Positions 50,598 through 59,588 are shown, counted from the first letter of the stretch. The stretch: DNA of 64,000 nucleotides from Trichothermofontia sp964536415 (GCA_964536415.1 CAZHXN010000003.1:1-64000), one strand, 5' to 3'. A program made the numbers and translations. The notes: generated by a model not told the origin, from the letters alone.

Positions 50598-50937
50598 CAA
50601 AACGAAGGGCTAACGCACAAAGAGAATTGGGCGTGAGGTTGTGAGATTCATACCAATCAGAACCGCAAGTAAATCCGATGTCTCCAGCCGCATCACCCAA
50701 GTTAACCGATCGTGCGGCTAACCGTATCACAGCGGATTTGAAGCAACAGCATAACAGCTTACCTGTGGATTTGAGCTAATTCTAAATCTAGAGTTTTTCC
50801 GAAGGAAGCTGGCTCTGATTTCGTCGGGGTTCTGCTAGATTCTAGCGGATGAACGGAGAAAAGCAAGCATAAGTTGGCGGTGTCTTTCTCCCGTTGCCGT
50901 TGTGAGGGACGATCACCCACCTATTTGCCCACCCACT
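50598..50937. other. Intergenic region, nothing recognised
   Basis: About 340 bases between the SpoIIE phosphatase start and the EVE-domain stop. No credible frame, hairpin or repeat was identified. Confidence 0.4.
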
Positions 50938-51423
50938 TTAGGATAGCCCACTCATGGCCTTCCCCAAATGCGGCGATCGCCCCGCTAGCAACTTCGCCGC
51001 TACCGGTTCTGAGACGGGCAACACCGACAGGCGGTTACCCCGTCGGACCACAGGGAGGTCTTCTGGACTGAAATCCTGCTTGAGGGTCTCCAGGCTGAGA
51101 GGCATTGCAAAGGTTTCGACAAATTCCACGCGCACGGTTTGCCACCGGGGGGCCGTGGGGGTTGCCTTGGGATCGTAGTAGGGACTGTTGGGATCAAACT
51201 GGCTGGGGTCATCTATCCCTGTCTGGATCACGCGCATCAAGCCGACAATCCCAGGGGGATTGGCATTGGAGTGGTAGAAAAAGGCCAGATCACCCGGTTG
51301 CATCTGCCGCAGATAGTTCCGTGCCTGGTAATTGCGCACGCCATCCCAGAGGGTGCTGCCATCTCGCTCTAGGTCGGTAATGCTATACACCGTCGGTTCC
51401 GATTTCATCAGCCAGTAGGCCAT
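50938..51423 (-). CDS. EVE-domain (PUA-like) protein
   Basis: A 161-residue protein made of one EVE domain. It starts AYWLMKSEPTVYSITDLERD and has LWDGVRNYQARNYLRQMQ, GDLAFFYHSNANPPGIVGLM and PTAPRWQTVRVEFVETF. EVE domains bind modified bases in DNA or RNA by a PUA-like pocket; the conserved KSEP and YHS motifs line it. Start chosen at ATG 51423 (MAYWLMKSEP). No restriction or tRNA modification gene is adjacent. Confidence 0.92.
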   Translation of the reverse strand: MAYWLMKSEPTVYSITDLERDGSTLWDGVRNYQARNYLRQMQPGDLAFFYHSNANPPGIVGLMRVIQTGIDDPSQFDPNSPYYDPKATPTAPRWQTVRVEFVETFAMPLSLETLKQDFSPEDLPVVRRGNRLSVLPVSEPVAAKLLAGRSPHLGKAMSGLS

Positions 51424-51515
51424 AACCCACCTCTGCACTTGCTAGACATCACTGCTTCCCTACTGTAGGGCTTAGCCGTAGGAGTAGGCAGGTTTGATAA
51501 GGTGTGAGTAGCAGA

Positions 51516-51608
51516 CAGCGTTTCCCAAGTCTCTGAAGAACAGAAGCCCCTGATGAACAATTGGCTCAAGCCAATTGCCTGTCCCTCACTGGGGTGACAA
51601 AGGCTGTA
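51516..51608. repeat. Dispersed 90-95 bp repeat, copy 3
   Basis: It matches copy 2 with a few changes: the CGTTTCCCAAGTCTCTGAAG block, CCCCTGATGAACAATTGGCT, a perfect CAATTGGC-TCAA-GCCAATTG hairpin and the end AAAGGCTGTA. The left edge reads GACAGCGTTT, so the TA seen before copy 2 is absent here. It lies between the EVE-domain gene and the next gene, both on the minus strand. Confidence 0.8.
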
Positions 51609-51617
51609 GAACAGATC

Positions 51618-52307
51618 TTAGGGATTCAGTGGGATGCCCTCTACTTTGAGACTGAGTGCCTGCTCGGGATAGTTGGTGAGCATCAGCGAGATACTCTGGG
51701 CATCTTCCAGTAAGGCGGTGGGAATCCGGACGGTTCCCTTGAAGGCATCGCTGCGGGGGGGGAGTTCCCCCGGTAGCCCTTCCGCGATCGCGCTGAGGGG
51801 TCGTCCATTGTTATCAGAAACATCAAGGAAACTATAGAGAAACCGAATGGGCTGGGCACTCTCATTTTGCAAGCTCACATCCAGCAAGAGGGAACCTCCC
51901 TGGCGACGCGCCCCCAGGATCTCCAACTTCACATCCTTATCCTGACTGATAAACGGGAAGCTAGCGGCGTCGGGCGTTGGGCTAGGGCTGCTTTGAGGGC
52001 TAGGCTGGGCAGCGACGGATTCTTCGGCCTTTGGTTTTGTAAACGAGTCGCTCGATGCTGTTCCCTGCCGCGTCCGCTTTAGGACCGTTGCCAGGATATC
52101 GGACTCCTTGAGTAAAATCGGTGTTTCGCTATCATTGATACCAGGCCGATGCCCCAGGGGTTTTTTGGTTGGACGCGCTTCGGGTTGCCTCACTCCTTTT
52201 AAGGCTTGTCGCCCCAAGGCAAACCCCGCTGCTGCGCTGACAAAGCCAGCACCCAACATTAAGGACAATAGCAGCAAACTAAGCGCAAGCGTTGAATTAA
52301 GTCGCAT
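51618..52307 (-). CDS. Membrane-anchored protein of unknown function
   Basis: A 229-residue protein from ATG 52307. One N-terminal helix (LALSLLLLSLMLGAGFVSAA) anchors it; a basic/Pro linker and a Ser/Pro-rich stretch (about 90-120) lead to a C-terminal beta-rich domain: VKLEILGARRQGGSLLLDVS, NESAQPIRFLYSFLDVSDNN, LPPRSDAFKGTVRIP. This looks like an immunoglobulin-like domain as in DUF4352-type proteins, but I cannot name it firmly. Convergent repeats flank it. Confidence 0.65.
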   Translation of the reverse strand: MRLNSTLALSLLLLSLMLGAGFVSAAAGFALGRQALKGVRQPEARPTKKPLGHRPGINDSETPILLKESDILATVLKRTRQGTASSDSFTKPKAEESVAAQPSPQSSPSPTPDAASFPFISQDKDVKLEILGARRQGGSLLLDVSLQNESAQPIRFLYSFLDVSDNNGRPLSAIAEGLPGELPPRSDAFKGTVRIPTALLEDAQSISLMLTNYPEQALSLKVEGIPLNP

Positions 52308-52486
52308 ACAGCCAAGCCAAGCCCTGTTGGCACCATTCACTAGCTACGTTTTAAGGCAAATGGCTGAATTTTGCCAGTCTTCCATCGATCAGGGACAGTC
52401 AGTGACATTACAATAGGGGAAAATCGGGACTATACAACAAACTAACTGATCAGCCCCCCGATCAGCATCTCAATGAGTACCGATAA

Positions 52487-52559
52487 CCAGGGTTGGCCGA
52501 GCGGTCTAGGCAGCGAACTCATAATTCGCCTCAGGCAGGTTCAACTCCTGCACCCTGGA
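52487..52559 (+). tRNA. tRNA with CAT anticodon, probably tRNA-Ile2 (lysidine type)
   Basis: A 73-nt cloverleaf. Acceptor CCAGGGT pairs fully with ACCCTGG; the D stem is GCC/GGC; anticodon stem GCGAA/TTCGC with loop CTCATAA (anticodon CAT); a short 5-base variable loop; T arm GCAGG-TTCAACT-CCTGC; discriminator A; no encoded CCA. C1 pairs with G72, so it is not the initiator. The loop CTCATAA and the TGGCCGAGCGG D-arm resemble chloroplast trnI-CAU more than elongator trnM-CAU, so I favour Ile2; elongator Met remains possible. Confidence 0.88.
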
Positions 52560-52654
52560 TTTCCCTCTAGCAGCTACGCATGGGCCAAGGGGCAAACCGA
52601 CAAAAGGCAGGGAGCCTCCCCCAAGACTGAGTACCGTCAACCTACCGTTTCGCA

Positions 52655-52711
52655 ACGTTGGTAGTAACGACTTGAGTCGTTGCCGACTAGCATCAGCACT
52701 ATCAACGTGAC
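52655..52711. repeat. Palindrome-bearing dispersed repeat, copy 2
   Basis: It reads ACGTTGGTAGTAACGACTTG, then AGTCGTTGC, then GACTAGCATCAGCACTATCA. It aligns over about 57 bases with 32087-32148, including the 7-bp AACGACT/AGTCGTT stem. Confidence 0.7.
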
Positions 52712-52756
52712 CGTCTCAGCTAGCTTAGGGGCAGGTAAGATACCTACCCCAGTAAC
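52710..52756. repeat. 45-bp dispersed repeat, copy C
   Basis: It reads CCGTCTCAGCTAGCTTAG, then GGGGCAGGTAAGATACC and TACCCCAGTAAC. The order of blocks follows copies A and B, with base changes on both sides that keep the core foldable (GGGG...CCCC, GGTA...TACC). Confidence 0.5.
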
Positions 52757-52843
52757 GGCGGTGCGATCGACACTGTTTGTGGGATAGTCGTTGCGCCGTT
52801 GACCGCGATCGTCCCGACTCAGCCAGGTTAATTAACGCCAGCC

Positions 52844-53266
52844 TTACCGCAGTGGAATCCGCTCAAAGACCAATTCACTCCCTAAAATCCGGGCACCGCC
52901 TAGCTCTGGTGACAGTCGAATCGAGGTACTGAACGGATTATCAGCATCCAGGGTGCGAATCAGGGGATCGCTAGAGGTTTGCTGGAGCAGGATCTCTTGA
53001 TGGAGTCGGGCGACCCGGTGGGAATCTCGTAGAATCTGGTTTTCAGGATAATCCCAAAAGAATTTTGCTGTTTGTTCGAGCAGGGTGGCACTGCCAAAGA
53101 TGTCTTTGGAGTCACGGAAAAATTCCGTATTGATCGCGTCGGGAATGGTGACATAGCGAATACGGTAAAACTCCAACTGTTCCTCGGCCCGTACCGCCGG
53201 GGCAGCTAGGGCAACCCCCAGCAGGGTCAATAGGCCAACAATACTATTTCTCTTCCTCACATCCAT
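52844..53266 (-). CDS. Small secreted protein of unknown function, 140 aa
   Basis: The N-terminus is a classical signal peptide (basic MDVRKRNS, hydrophobic IVGLLTLLGVALAAP, cleavage after VRA near 27). The mature part has no Cys and reads EFYRIRYVTIPDAINTEFF, FWDYPENQILRDSHRVARLH and NPFSTSIRLSPELGGARI. I recognise a conserved cyanobacterial protein without assigned role. It is monocistronic and about 430 bp from pyrE, divergent. Confidence 0.75.
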   Translation of the reverse strand: MDVRKRNSIVGLLTLLGVALAAPAVRAEEQLEFYRIRYVTIPDAINTEFFRDSKDIFGSATLLEQTAKFFWDYPENQILRDSHRVARLHQEILLQQTSSDPLIRTLDADNPFSTSIRLSPELGGARILGSELVFERIPLR

Positions 53267-53700
53267 AGGGTTAACCCTCAGAATTTTGCCCGATCTTAAC
53301 TCAATTTTGCGGGTCGGGACATTGGGGCACCGTCATTCTGATTCTGGCTGTAGATTAGGCGGTTCAGACCCAGGGTGAGGTTGGGGAGTGCAGGCTTTAA
53401 GTAGAGCAACCCCCTGTCAGCAGTAAGATGGGGGTGCACGAATTTTCAGGCGTCCCTGGGCATCCCCCGTAGTCTGTCATACCTAAAGTTATGGGCTGTA
53501 GGTTGGTATCGTAGCTCTGCGAGACCCAACACGCTGGCTTTGCTGGGTTGCACGGTATTTGACCCAACCTATCTCAATTAAGTTTGACAGACCACTCGGC
53601 TGCGATCGGTGTCAACTTTGACAGGAAACCGTTGCTGGGATCAGCGCATTGCCCAAGGTTTTGATGTCACGTTAGATTTCAAGGTTTTTGAATACTGTTC
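53267..53700. other. Intergenic region with a terminal-inverted-repeat element
   Basis: There is no gene. A hairpin ACCCCC...GGGGGT lies around 53409-53434. A possible small repeat with TAGGTTGG / CCAACCTA ends spans 53499-53571. The last 60 bases before pyrE should contain its promoter. Confidence 0.45.
53499..53571. repeat. 73-bp repeat-like element with inverted ends
   Basis: TAGGTTGG at the left and CCAACCTA at the right are exact complements. The interior contains ACCCAACACGCTGG and GCTGGGTTGC blocks of the kind I recall in a family of cyanobacterial intergenic repeats. Only one copy is in the window, so the call is weak. Confidence 0.4.
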
Positions 53701-54321
53701 ATGAATGTTAACGTTCCCTTCTCGATTCAGGCCGCGACCTGTCTGGCCCTCCCCGATTTGCGCGATCGCCTCTTGCAGTTCATTTGTGAGGTTGCGTATC
53801 AGGAAGGTACCTTCCAACTCAGTTCTGGCCAGAGCAGTCCCTACTACATCAACGGTAAGCAGGTAACTCTCCACCCGGCAGGGGCAGTGGCGATCGCCCG
53901 CTTAATCTTGCCCCGATTGCCAGAGGACACCGTTGCGGTGGCGGGTTTGACGTTGGGGGCCGATCCCCTGGTTACGGCGACGAGTGTGGTGGCGGCCTAT
54001 CACGATTGGGCACTGACCGCCCTGNNNNNNNNNNNNNNNNNNNNNNNNNNNNNNNNNNNNNNNNNNNAGGCCTATCTGGTAGGACCGACGTTGCCGCCCG
54101 ATAGTCCGGTTGTTGTCCTAGAGGATGTGGTTACCACCGGGCAGTCAGCGCTGAAGGCGGTCGATCGGCTTCGGGCAGCAGGGTATCAGGTGAGGCAGAT
54201 TATCGCGATCGTCGATCGCCAACAGGGGGGGGCGGCCCTGTATCAAGAGGCAGGCCTGCATTTCCAAGCGCTCTTTACCATTGAAGATGTCCAGCGTTGC
54301 TGGCGGGAACTGACTCGCTAG
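53701..54321 (+). CDS. pyrE: Orotate phosphoribosyltransferase
   Basis: PyrE makes OMP from orotate and PRPP in pyrimidine synthesis. Visible parts are FICEVAYQEGTFQLSSGQSS, YYINGKQVTLHPAGAVAIAR near 53, GLTLGADPLVTATSVVA near 80 and the PRPP loop VVVLEDVVTTGQSALKAVDR near 137. A run of 43 N (54025-54067) hides the RKxxKxHG catalytic loop region. The frame continues after the gap in the same register, so the gene is probably whole (about 206 residues). Confidence 0.93.
   Translation: MNVNVPFSIQAATCLALPDLRDRLLQFICEVAYQEGTFQLSSGQSSPYYINGKQVTLHPAGAVAIARLILPRLPEDTVAVAGLTLGADPLVTATSVVAAYHDWALTALXXXXXXXXXXXXXXXAYLVGPTLPPDSPVVVLEDVVTTGQSALKAVDRLRAAGYQVRQIIAIVDRQQGGAALYQEAGLHFQALFTIEDVQRCWRELTR
54025..54067. 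other. Assembly gap (43 N) in pyrE
   Basis: Forty-three undetermined bases covering the segment where relatives have the lysine-rich catalytic loop. The register is kept if the true length is 43 or differs by a multiple of three. Confidence 0.99.
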
Positions 54322-54447
54322 ATGGCGGCGTAAGCGCCCCTTGGGCGTTCGCGGACCTGGCCAGGACGGACTCCGTGCCCCATCTCAATGGGCACCCAAC
54401 GTCCATGTTACGATCGCCGACACCCCCCTCGCCACGGGAGGCCCCGG

Positions 54448-54891
54448 ATGATTGCACCCCTCCAAACCCAATGGGTAGACGATTTTCCTGACGATCTGCT
54501 GCTCTACCCCGACAGCGACGGTAAACCAATGGCCGAAAACACGGAGCAGTACCGCTGGATCGTCACGATCAAAGAAAACCTGGAACTGCGCTTTAGGCAT
54601 AATGCGGATGTCTTCATCGCGGCGGATCTGTTCTGGTATTCGGTTGAACGCACGGTTAGCCCCTGGGTACCTCCCCCGATATCATGGTGGTCTTTGGTCG
54701 TCCCAAGGGTCGCCGCCGTTCCTATCGCCAGTGGCGCGAAGCCGGTATTGCACCACAGGTTGTGTTTGAAATCCTTCTTACAACTCCGTCAGATGGCCCG
54801 CAGCTTACGTCAGCAGGGGATGACCTTAGCCCAAATCAGCCAGTTAACCGGGCTGTCTGCCGATCAACTAGCGGAACTGAATCTTGATTAA
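54448..54891 (+). pseudogene. Uma2-family nuclease remnant
   Basis: The first frame begins at ATG 54448 and holds the Uma2 pattern LLLYPDSDGKPMAENTEQYR, WIVTIKENLELRFRHNADVF and AADLFWYSVE. Around 54660 the family sequence continues in another frame: SPDIMVVFGRPKGRRRSYRQ and IAPQVVFEIL. The catalytic C-terminal half (normally SPGN onward with PD-(D/E)XK residues) is absent, and an unrelated-looking tail (MARSLRQQGMTLAQISQLTG) finishes in the first frame. A frameshift plus an internal deletion explain this. Confidence 0.82.
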
Positions 54892-54919
54892 CCAATTCAT
54901 CTTGAGTAACCGATTCCCC

Positions 54920-56074
54920 TTAATCCAGGTCTTGATAGAGGGTGTTGAGGGCCTGTTGCTGGGCACGGCGTGAGGGACGCCGATATTTCTTGGGGGCTAA
55001 GCGAGGTTCATAGTGGGCTTGGCCAGATTGCCCTGTCCGGCACTTCAACTGGGCATCGGGTGTCGCTTGTTGGTTGAATTCGGCCTCGTAGGCGATCGCT
55101 TCCGCGAGTAGCACCCGGTAGTGCTCGTACCGTTCCCAATCGCCCCGGACAACACAATTCGGTTCTTCGTCGTGCAAGCAGTCCGTAAATTGGCAGGCCC
55201 CCGTTTGCAATCGCTGGCGAATTTCTGGAAAACAGGCCGCTAACTCATCGGGGAAACAGATCAGATCTGGCTGGTTAAAACCTGGGGTATCGGCAAGGAA
55301 ACCGCCCTGGGGCAAGGGCAATAACTCCACATGGCGGGTGGTATGACGTCCCCGTGCCAACTTACCCGACACGGCCCCCACCCGCAAACCTGCTGTCGGG
55401 ATCAGCGTATTAATTAAACTCGACTTTCCTACCCCGGAAGGCCCCGCCAGAACACTGGTATACCCCTGCAACTCGGCCAGCAATGTCGCTATACCCTCAC
55501 CGGTTTGTGCACTGAGGCAATGGGCCATATATCCCCACTGACGCAGGCGATCGCACCAAGCCTGTCGTTCCGCTAGACTCACCAGGTCACTTTTACTGAG
55601 CACCAAACGTAGCACTAGGCCGCTATGCTCAATCTGTACCAGGAAGCGGGTGAGTTGCTGGCTATCGAGATCCGGCTCCTTAAGGGCAAAAACGAGAATC
55701 ACCTGATCCACATTGGCGATTGGCGGGCGTTCCAGGAAATTGCGCCGAGGGAGCACTGCCGCGATCGCCCCGCGTCCCCCCACCCAGTCCGGCTCCTCAA
55801 CGAGAACCCGATCGCCCACACTCACCCGTTGACCTAACTTTTTTAACTTGGCCCGACGGGTACAGAGCAGTAATGGCGGTTGGGAAGCCAGGGGACCAGG
55901 GGAGGCAGATAACCCCTGGGATGTGCCTAACAGTGTCCTGGACCCTGCTGAAGAGAGGCCAGCCTCCAGATCCAGTTGGACCCAGTAATAGTTTGCCTGG
56001 ACCGAAAGCACCCAACCCAGGTAGTCTGATGTGGCGCTGGGTGCGAGTAAATTCGCGGCATCCCCCGTTCCCAT
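54920..56074 (-). CDS. rsgA: Small ribosomal subunit biogenesis GTPase RsgA
   Basis: RsgA checks late 30S subunit maturation. The protein (384 residues) has an N-terminal OB domain extended by a Ser/Gly/Pro insert (about 35-65), a circularly permuted GTPase with NVDQVILVFALKEPDLDSQQ, VLSKSDL (G4 before G1), the G1 loop VLAGPSGVGKSSLINTL near 212, RHTTRHVEL and DTPGFNQPDL, and a zinc knuckle CQFTDCLHDEEPNC. A C-terminal basic tail (PKKYRRPSRRAQQQ) follows. It is 3 bp after the TusA-like gene and is the last gene of the chaperone run. Confidence 0.94.
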   Translation of the reverse strand: MGTGDAANLLAPSATSDYLGWVLSVQANYYWVQLDLEAGLSSAGSRTLLGTSQGLSASPGPLASQPPLLLCTRRAKLKKLGQRVSVGDRVLVEEPDWVGGRGAIAAVLPRRNFLERPPIANVDQVILVFALKEPDLDSQQLTRFLVQIEHSGLVLRLVLSKSDLVSLAERQAWCDRLRQWGYMAHCLSAQTGEGIATLLAELQGYTSVLAGPSGVGKSSLINTLIPTAGLRVGAVSGKLARGRHTTRHVELLPLPQGGFLADTPGFNQPDLICFPDELAACFPEIRQRLQTGACQFTDCLHDEEPNCVVRGDWERYEHYRVLLAEAIAYEAEFNQQATPDAQLKCRTGQSGQAHYEPRLAPKKYRRPSRRAQQQALNTLYQDLD

Positions 56075-56077
56075 ACC

Positions 56078-56365
56078 CTAGCTGCCAGTAGCCAGCGTTA
56101 GCGGACAGCGGACCCATACGCGGAAAAAACCGGCAGCATCCGCTTGCATCTGCTCGATCGGGTAACCCGCCATCGTCAGACTATCCGGTACCTGCTCGAT
56201 CGGTTCTCCCCCATCTAACCAGACCTCAAGCAGCGATCCGGGCGGCAGTTGTTCCAGCCGGAGCTTGGTTTTCACAAAGTTGATAGGACAGGGAGTCCCC
56301 CGTAGGTCCAGTTGGGCATCAGGGGTGAGGGGAGTCGTCGTGTCAGGTTTTGCAGGCGAGGTCAT
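56078..56365 (-). CDS. TusA/SirA-family sulfur carrier protein
   Basis: A 95-residue TusA-like protein with a disordered Thr/Pro N-terminus and the active motif LDLRGTPCPINFVKTKLRLE near 20, where the Cys carries persulfide sulfur. PGSLLEVWLDGGEPIEQVPD and the terminal FRVWVRCP follow. Its ATG overlaps the dnaJ stop (ATGA) and it ends 3 bp before rsgA, so the three are translationally linked. Sulfur transfer to tRNA or Mo cofactor is inferred from the family. Confidence 0.9.
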   Translation of the reverse strand: MTSPAKPDTTTPLTPDAQLDLRGTPCPINFVKTKLRLEQLPPGSLLEVWLDGGEPIEQVPDSLTMAGYPIEQMQADAAGFFRVWVRCPLTLATGS

Positions 56366-57495
56366 TTGTGGAAGAGTCCTCCCAGGAAGCCAGCACCGCC
56401 TTTCCCGCCAACCCGTTCACCCCGGATCTTCGCTAACTTCTCCAGCAACTCCCGCTCCTCATGCCCCACGCGCGTTGGAATTTCGACCCGCACCGTAATC
56501 CGGTGATCGCCACGGGCTACGGGATTCCCCAGCTTGGGCACCCCTTTCCCCTCTAGCACCAACTCACGGCCCGGTTGGGTCCCCGGCGGAATCATAATTT
56601 CTTCTACGCCGTCAACGGTGTTAACTTCCAAGGGACACCCCAGGATTGCTTGGAGGTAACTCAGCTTGACTTCTGAGAGGATGTCAATGCCTTCCCGTTT
56701 GAATTCAGCGTCTTCATTAACAAACAGGTACACGTACAAATCCCCTGGGGGACCACCACGCCGACCTGCATCCCCTTCATTGGAGACCCGCAACCGGGTG
56801 CCGCTGTCTACGCCACCCGGAATTGTGATCTTGAGTTTTTTCGTCTTTTGCTTTTGACCGCGCCCACCACAATCGTCACACTTATCCTCGATGACCTGAC
56901 CGGTACCATTACAGGTGGGACACACAGAAACCTGGGTAAAACTGCCAAAGGGGGTGCGGGTGGCCCGCCGCACTTGGCCTGCCCCACTACAGGTAGGACA
57001 GGTACTGGGACGGGTTCCCGGTTTTGCCCCCGATCCATCACAGGTCGTACAGGTCTCTAGGTGCTCAATGCGGATTTCCTTCTCACCGCCAAAGACCGCT
57101 TCCCGAAAATCGAGGCGCAGGTCATAGCGCAGGTCATCGCCTCGAGTCGGGCCGCGCCGTCGGGTAGAGGCTGTCTGGCCCCCCACCCCACTGGCAAAGC
57201 CGCTGAAGAAGCTTTCAAAAATGTCAGCAAAGCCCGCACCAAAGTCGCCAAAGTCTTGGAAACCGGCCCCGGCCCCCGCAACGCCCGCCTCGCCAAAGCG
57301 ATCGTAGCGTACACGGGTTTCGGGATCGGAAAGGACCTTGTAAGCCTGGTTAATTTCCTTCAGTTGCTCCTCGGCTCCCGGTTCCTTATTCACGTCGGGG
57401 TGATATTTACGCGCCAACCGACGGTAGGCCCGTTTAATCTCCTCTTTGTCTGCATTCCGAGAAACACCAAGAATTTCGTAGTAGTCACGGGGCAT
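56362..57495 (-). CDS. dnaJ: Molecular chaperone DnaJ
   Basis: A type I J-protein of 377 residues. The J domain (1-70) has RKYHPDVNKEPGAEE with HPD; a Gly/Phe-rich region spans about 70-130 (GFQDFGDFGAGFADIFESFF); four zinc-binding CxxCxGxG repeats follow at about 145-205 (CTTCDGSGAKPG, CPTCSGAGQV, CPTCNGTGQV, CDDCGGRGQK). C-terminal client domains end it. It is 138 bp downstream of dnaK, forming the GrpE-DnaK-DnaJ set. Confidence 0.96.
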   Translation of the reverse strand: MPRDYYEILGVSRNADKEEIKRAYRRLARKYHPDVNKEPGAEEQLKEINQAYKVLSDPETRVRYDRFGEAGVAGAGAGFQDFGDFGAGFADIFESFFSGFASGVGGQTASTRRRGPTRGDDLRYDLRLDFREAVFGGEKEIRIEHLETCTTCDGSGAKPGTRPSTCPTCSGAGQVRRATRTPFGSFTQVSVCPTCNGTGQVIEDKCDDCGGRGQKQKTKKLKITIPGGVDSGTRLRVSNEGDAGRRGGPPGDLYVYLFVNEDAEFKREGIDILSEVKLSYLQAILGCPLEVNTVDGVEEIMIPPGTQPGRELVLEGKGVPKLGNPVARGDHRITVRVEIPTRVGHEERELLEKLAKIRGERVGGKGGAGFLGGLFHK

Positions 57496-57633
57496 AGGAG
57501 CTTTAGGGTTAAGTTAAAGATGAAAAGGTTCTAAACGTACAATAAGCGATACGGAAGCAGGCTGCCAACCGCTAACCCCCTGCCTCGATCGCAAAACCCT
57601 GCCCGTGCGGGGTCTGCGGCGATCGCAAACGAA

Positions 57634-59588
57634 TTACTCGACGGCTTCATAGTCAGCAGCGACCGTTTCGTCTCCCTCGTACTCGCTGTCCATCTCACCC
57701 ATTGGCATGGGCGGCGGACTCGCCTGGGGACTGGGACTGGCTCCACTATACCCATTGCTGCTACTGCCGGAGCGCCCATACAGCGCACTCCCCACCAGCA
57801 GAATCGTTTGCTGTAGCTCATTAATCTTTTCCCGCACCACGTCTGGGGAGACGGTGTCATCTTTGAACAGGGCACGCAGGGTACGGGTATGGTTATTGAT
57901 CTGGGTCTTGATCTCCTCGCGGATGGCATCGGGATTTTCCTTCAGGGTAGATTCGTAGCTGTAGAGAATGCTATCCATCTGGTTCTGAAGCTCAACCATT
58001 TGACGGCGGCGGCCATCGGCTTCGGCATAGACCTCGGCTTCTTGGCGCATCCGCTCCACTTCGTTAGCACTGAGACCACCCGTATTGGTAATCTTGATGC
58101 TCTGTTCACGATTGGTGCCCCGATCGCGGGCGGACACCTTGAGAATGCCGTTGGCGTCGATCGCGAAGGTCACTTCAATTTGCGGAACCCCCCGTGGCGC
58201 GGGCGGAATCCCTGCCAGAATAAACTTACCCAGACTCTTGTTATCACGAGCCAGGGGCCGTTCCCCCTGGAGAACATGAATTTCTACCGAGGTTTGAGCA
58301 TCGGTGGCCGTTGAAAAGACCTGAGATTTACTGGTGGGAATGGTGGTGTTGCGTTCAATAATCTTTGTGAAAACTTCACCCAGGGTTTCAATCCCCAGGG
58401 AAAGGGGAGTGACATCCAGCAGGAGGAGGTCTTTGACTTCCCCGCCCAAGACCCCGCCTTGAATGGCCGCCCCCTGAGCCACGGCCTCGTCGGGATTGAC
58501 CGATCGCTCCGGCGACTTCCCGTCGAAATAATGACGAATTGCCTCCTGGACAGCCGGAATGCGCGTAGACCCCCCCACCAGTAGAATGCGATCGATGTCC
58601 TGGGAGCTTAACCCGGCATCCTTGAGGGCCTGAGCGACGGGATCGATCGTTCCCTGAATAAGATCCGCACAAAGGGCTTCAAATTTAGCCCGTGTCAACT
58701 CCATTTCCAGGTGCTTAGGACCCGACTCATCCGCCGTGATAAAGGGCAGATTAATGGAGGTCGTGACCATATTGGAGAGTTCAATTTTGGCTTTCTCTGC
58801 GGCTTCTCGGAGGCGTTGCAGCGCCATTTTATCTACGGACAGATCGATCCCCTCATGCTCCTTAAAGCTATCAATCATCCAAGTTACAATCACGCCATCG
58901 AAGTCATCGCCCCCCAGGTGGTTATTCCCCGCCGTGGACTGAACTTCAATCACCCCATCCCCTAATTGCAGGATCGAGACATCAAAGGTACCGCCTCCTA
59001 AGTCAAACACCAGCACAATTTGCTCTTCGTCCTGTTTATCCAGGCCAAAGGACAGGGCGGCTGCCGTCGGTTCGTTAATGATGCGTAATACCTCTAGACC
59101 CGCGATCGTCCCCGCATCTTTGGTGGCCTGCCGCTGGGCATCGGTAAAATAGGCGGGTACCGTAATCACCGCTTGCTCAACGGGTTCACCTAGATACGCT
59201 TCAGCATCCTGCTTCAGCTTTTGCAGAATCATGGAGGAAATTTCCTGGGGGGTGTAGGGTCGCCCTCGCACCTGCACATCAACTGTGTCATCCTTACCGG
59301 GCACGCAGTGGTAAGAGACGCGACTCCGCTCTGCCTCTGTATCTTCCCACCGCCGTCCGATAAACCGCTTAATGCTGTAGATAGTATTTTCGGGATTGGT
59401 AATGGCCTGTCGTTTNNNNNNNNNNNNNNNNNNNNNNCCACCAGGCGATCGCCCGCCCGCCCAAAAGCCACCATACTGGGGGTTGTTCGTCCACCTTCCG
59501 AGTTGGGAATGACGACGGGCTGCCCGCCTTCAAGAACCGCAACGCAACTGTTGGTGGTGCCTAAGTCGATGCCAATAACTTTTCCCAT
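57634..59588 (-). CDS. dnaK: Molecular chaperone DnaK
   Basis: Hsp70 protein of about 645 residues. The ATPase domain starts GKVIGIDLGTTNSCVAVLEG, with IINEPTAAALSFGLDKQ, VFDLGGGTFDVSILQLG and LVGGSTRIPAVQEAI. The substrate domain has LLLDVTPLSLGIETLGEVFT, and the C-terminus is Ser/Pro/Met-rich and acidic (DETVAADYEAVE). A 22-N gap (59416-59437) interrupts codons near residue 52, and the two flanks are in different registers, so the true gap is not 22 bases. From the family sequence (...LVGQVAKRQAITN) about 11 bases are missing. The gene is probably intact. Confidence 0.94.
59416..59437. other. Assembly gap (22 N) in dnaK
   Basis: A placeholder gap. The reading frames left and right agree only if the true length leaves remainder 2 on division by 3, for example 11 bases. 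Confidence 0.99.

Larger units (their letters stand above)
52560..52843. other. Non-coding stretch with two adjacent repeats
   Basis: After the tRNA there is no gene until the secreted protein's stop. A copy of the palindromic repeat (52655-52711) runs directly into a copy of the 45-bp repeat (52710-52756). The remaining bases show no structure I can name. Confidence 0.5.

Noticed and set aside
57061..57534. A 157-codon frame opposite dnaJ
   Set aside because: It overlaps the unmistakable J domain and Gly/Phe region and has no own motif.
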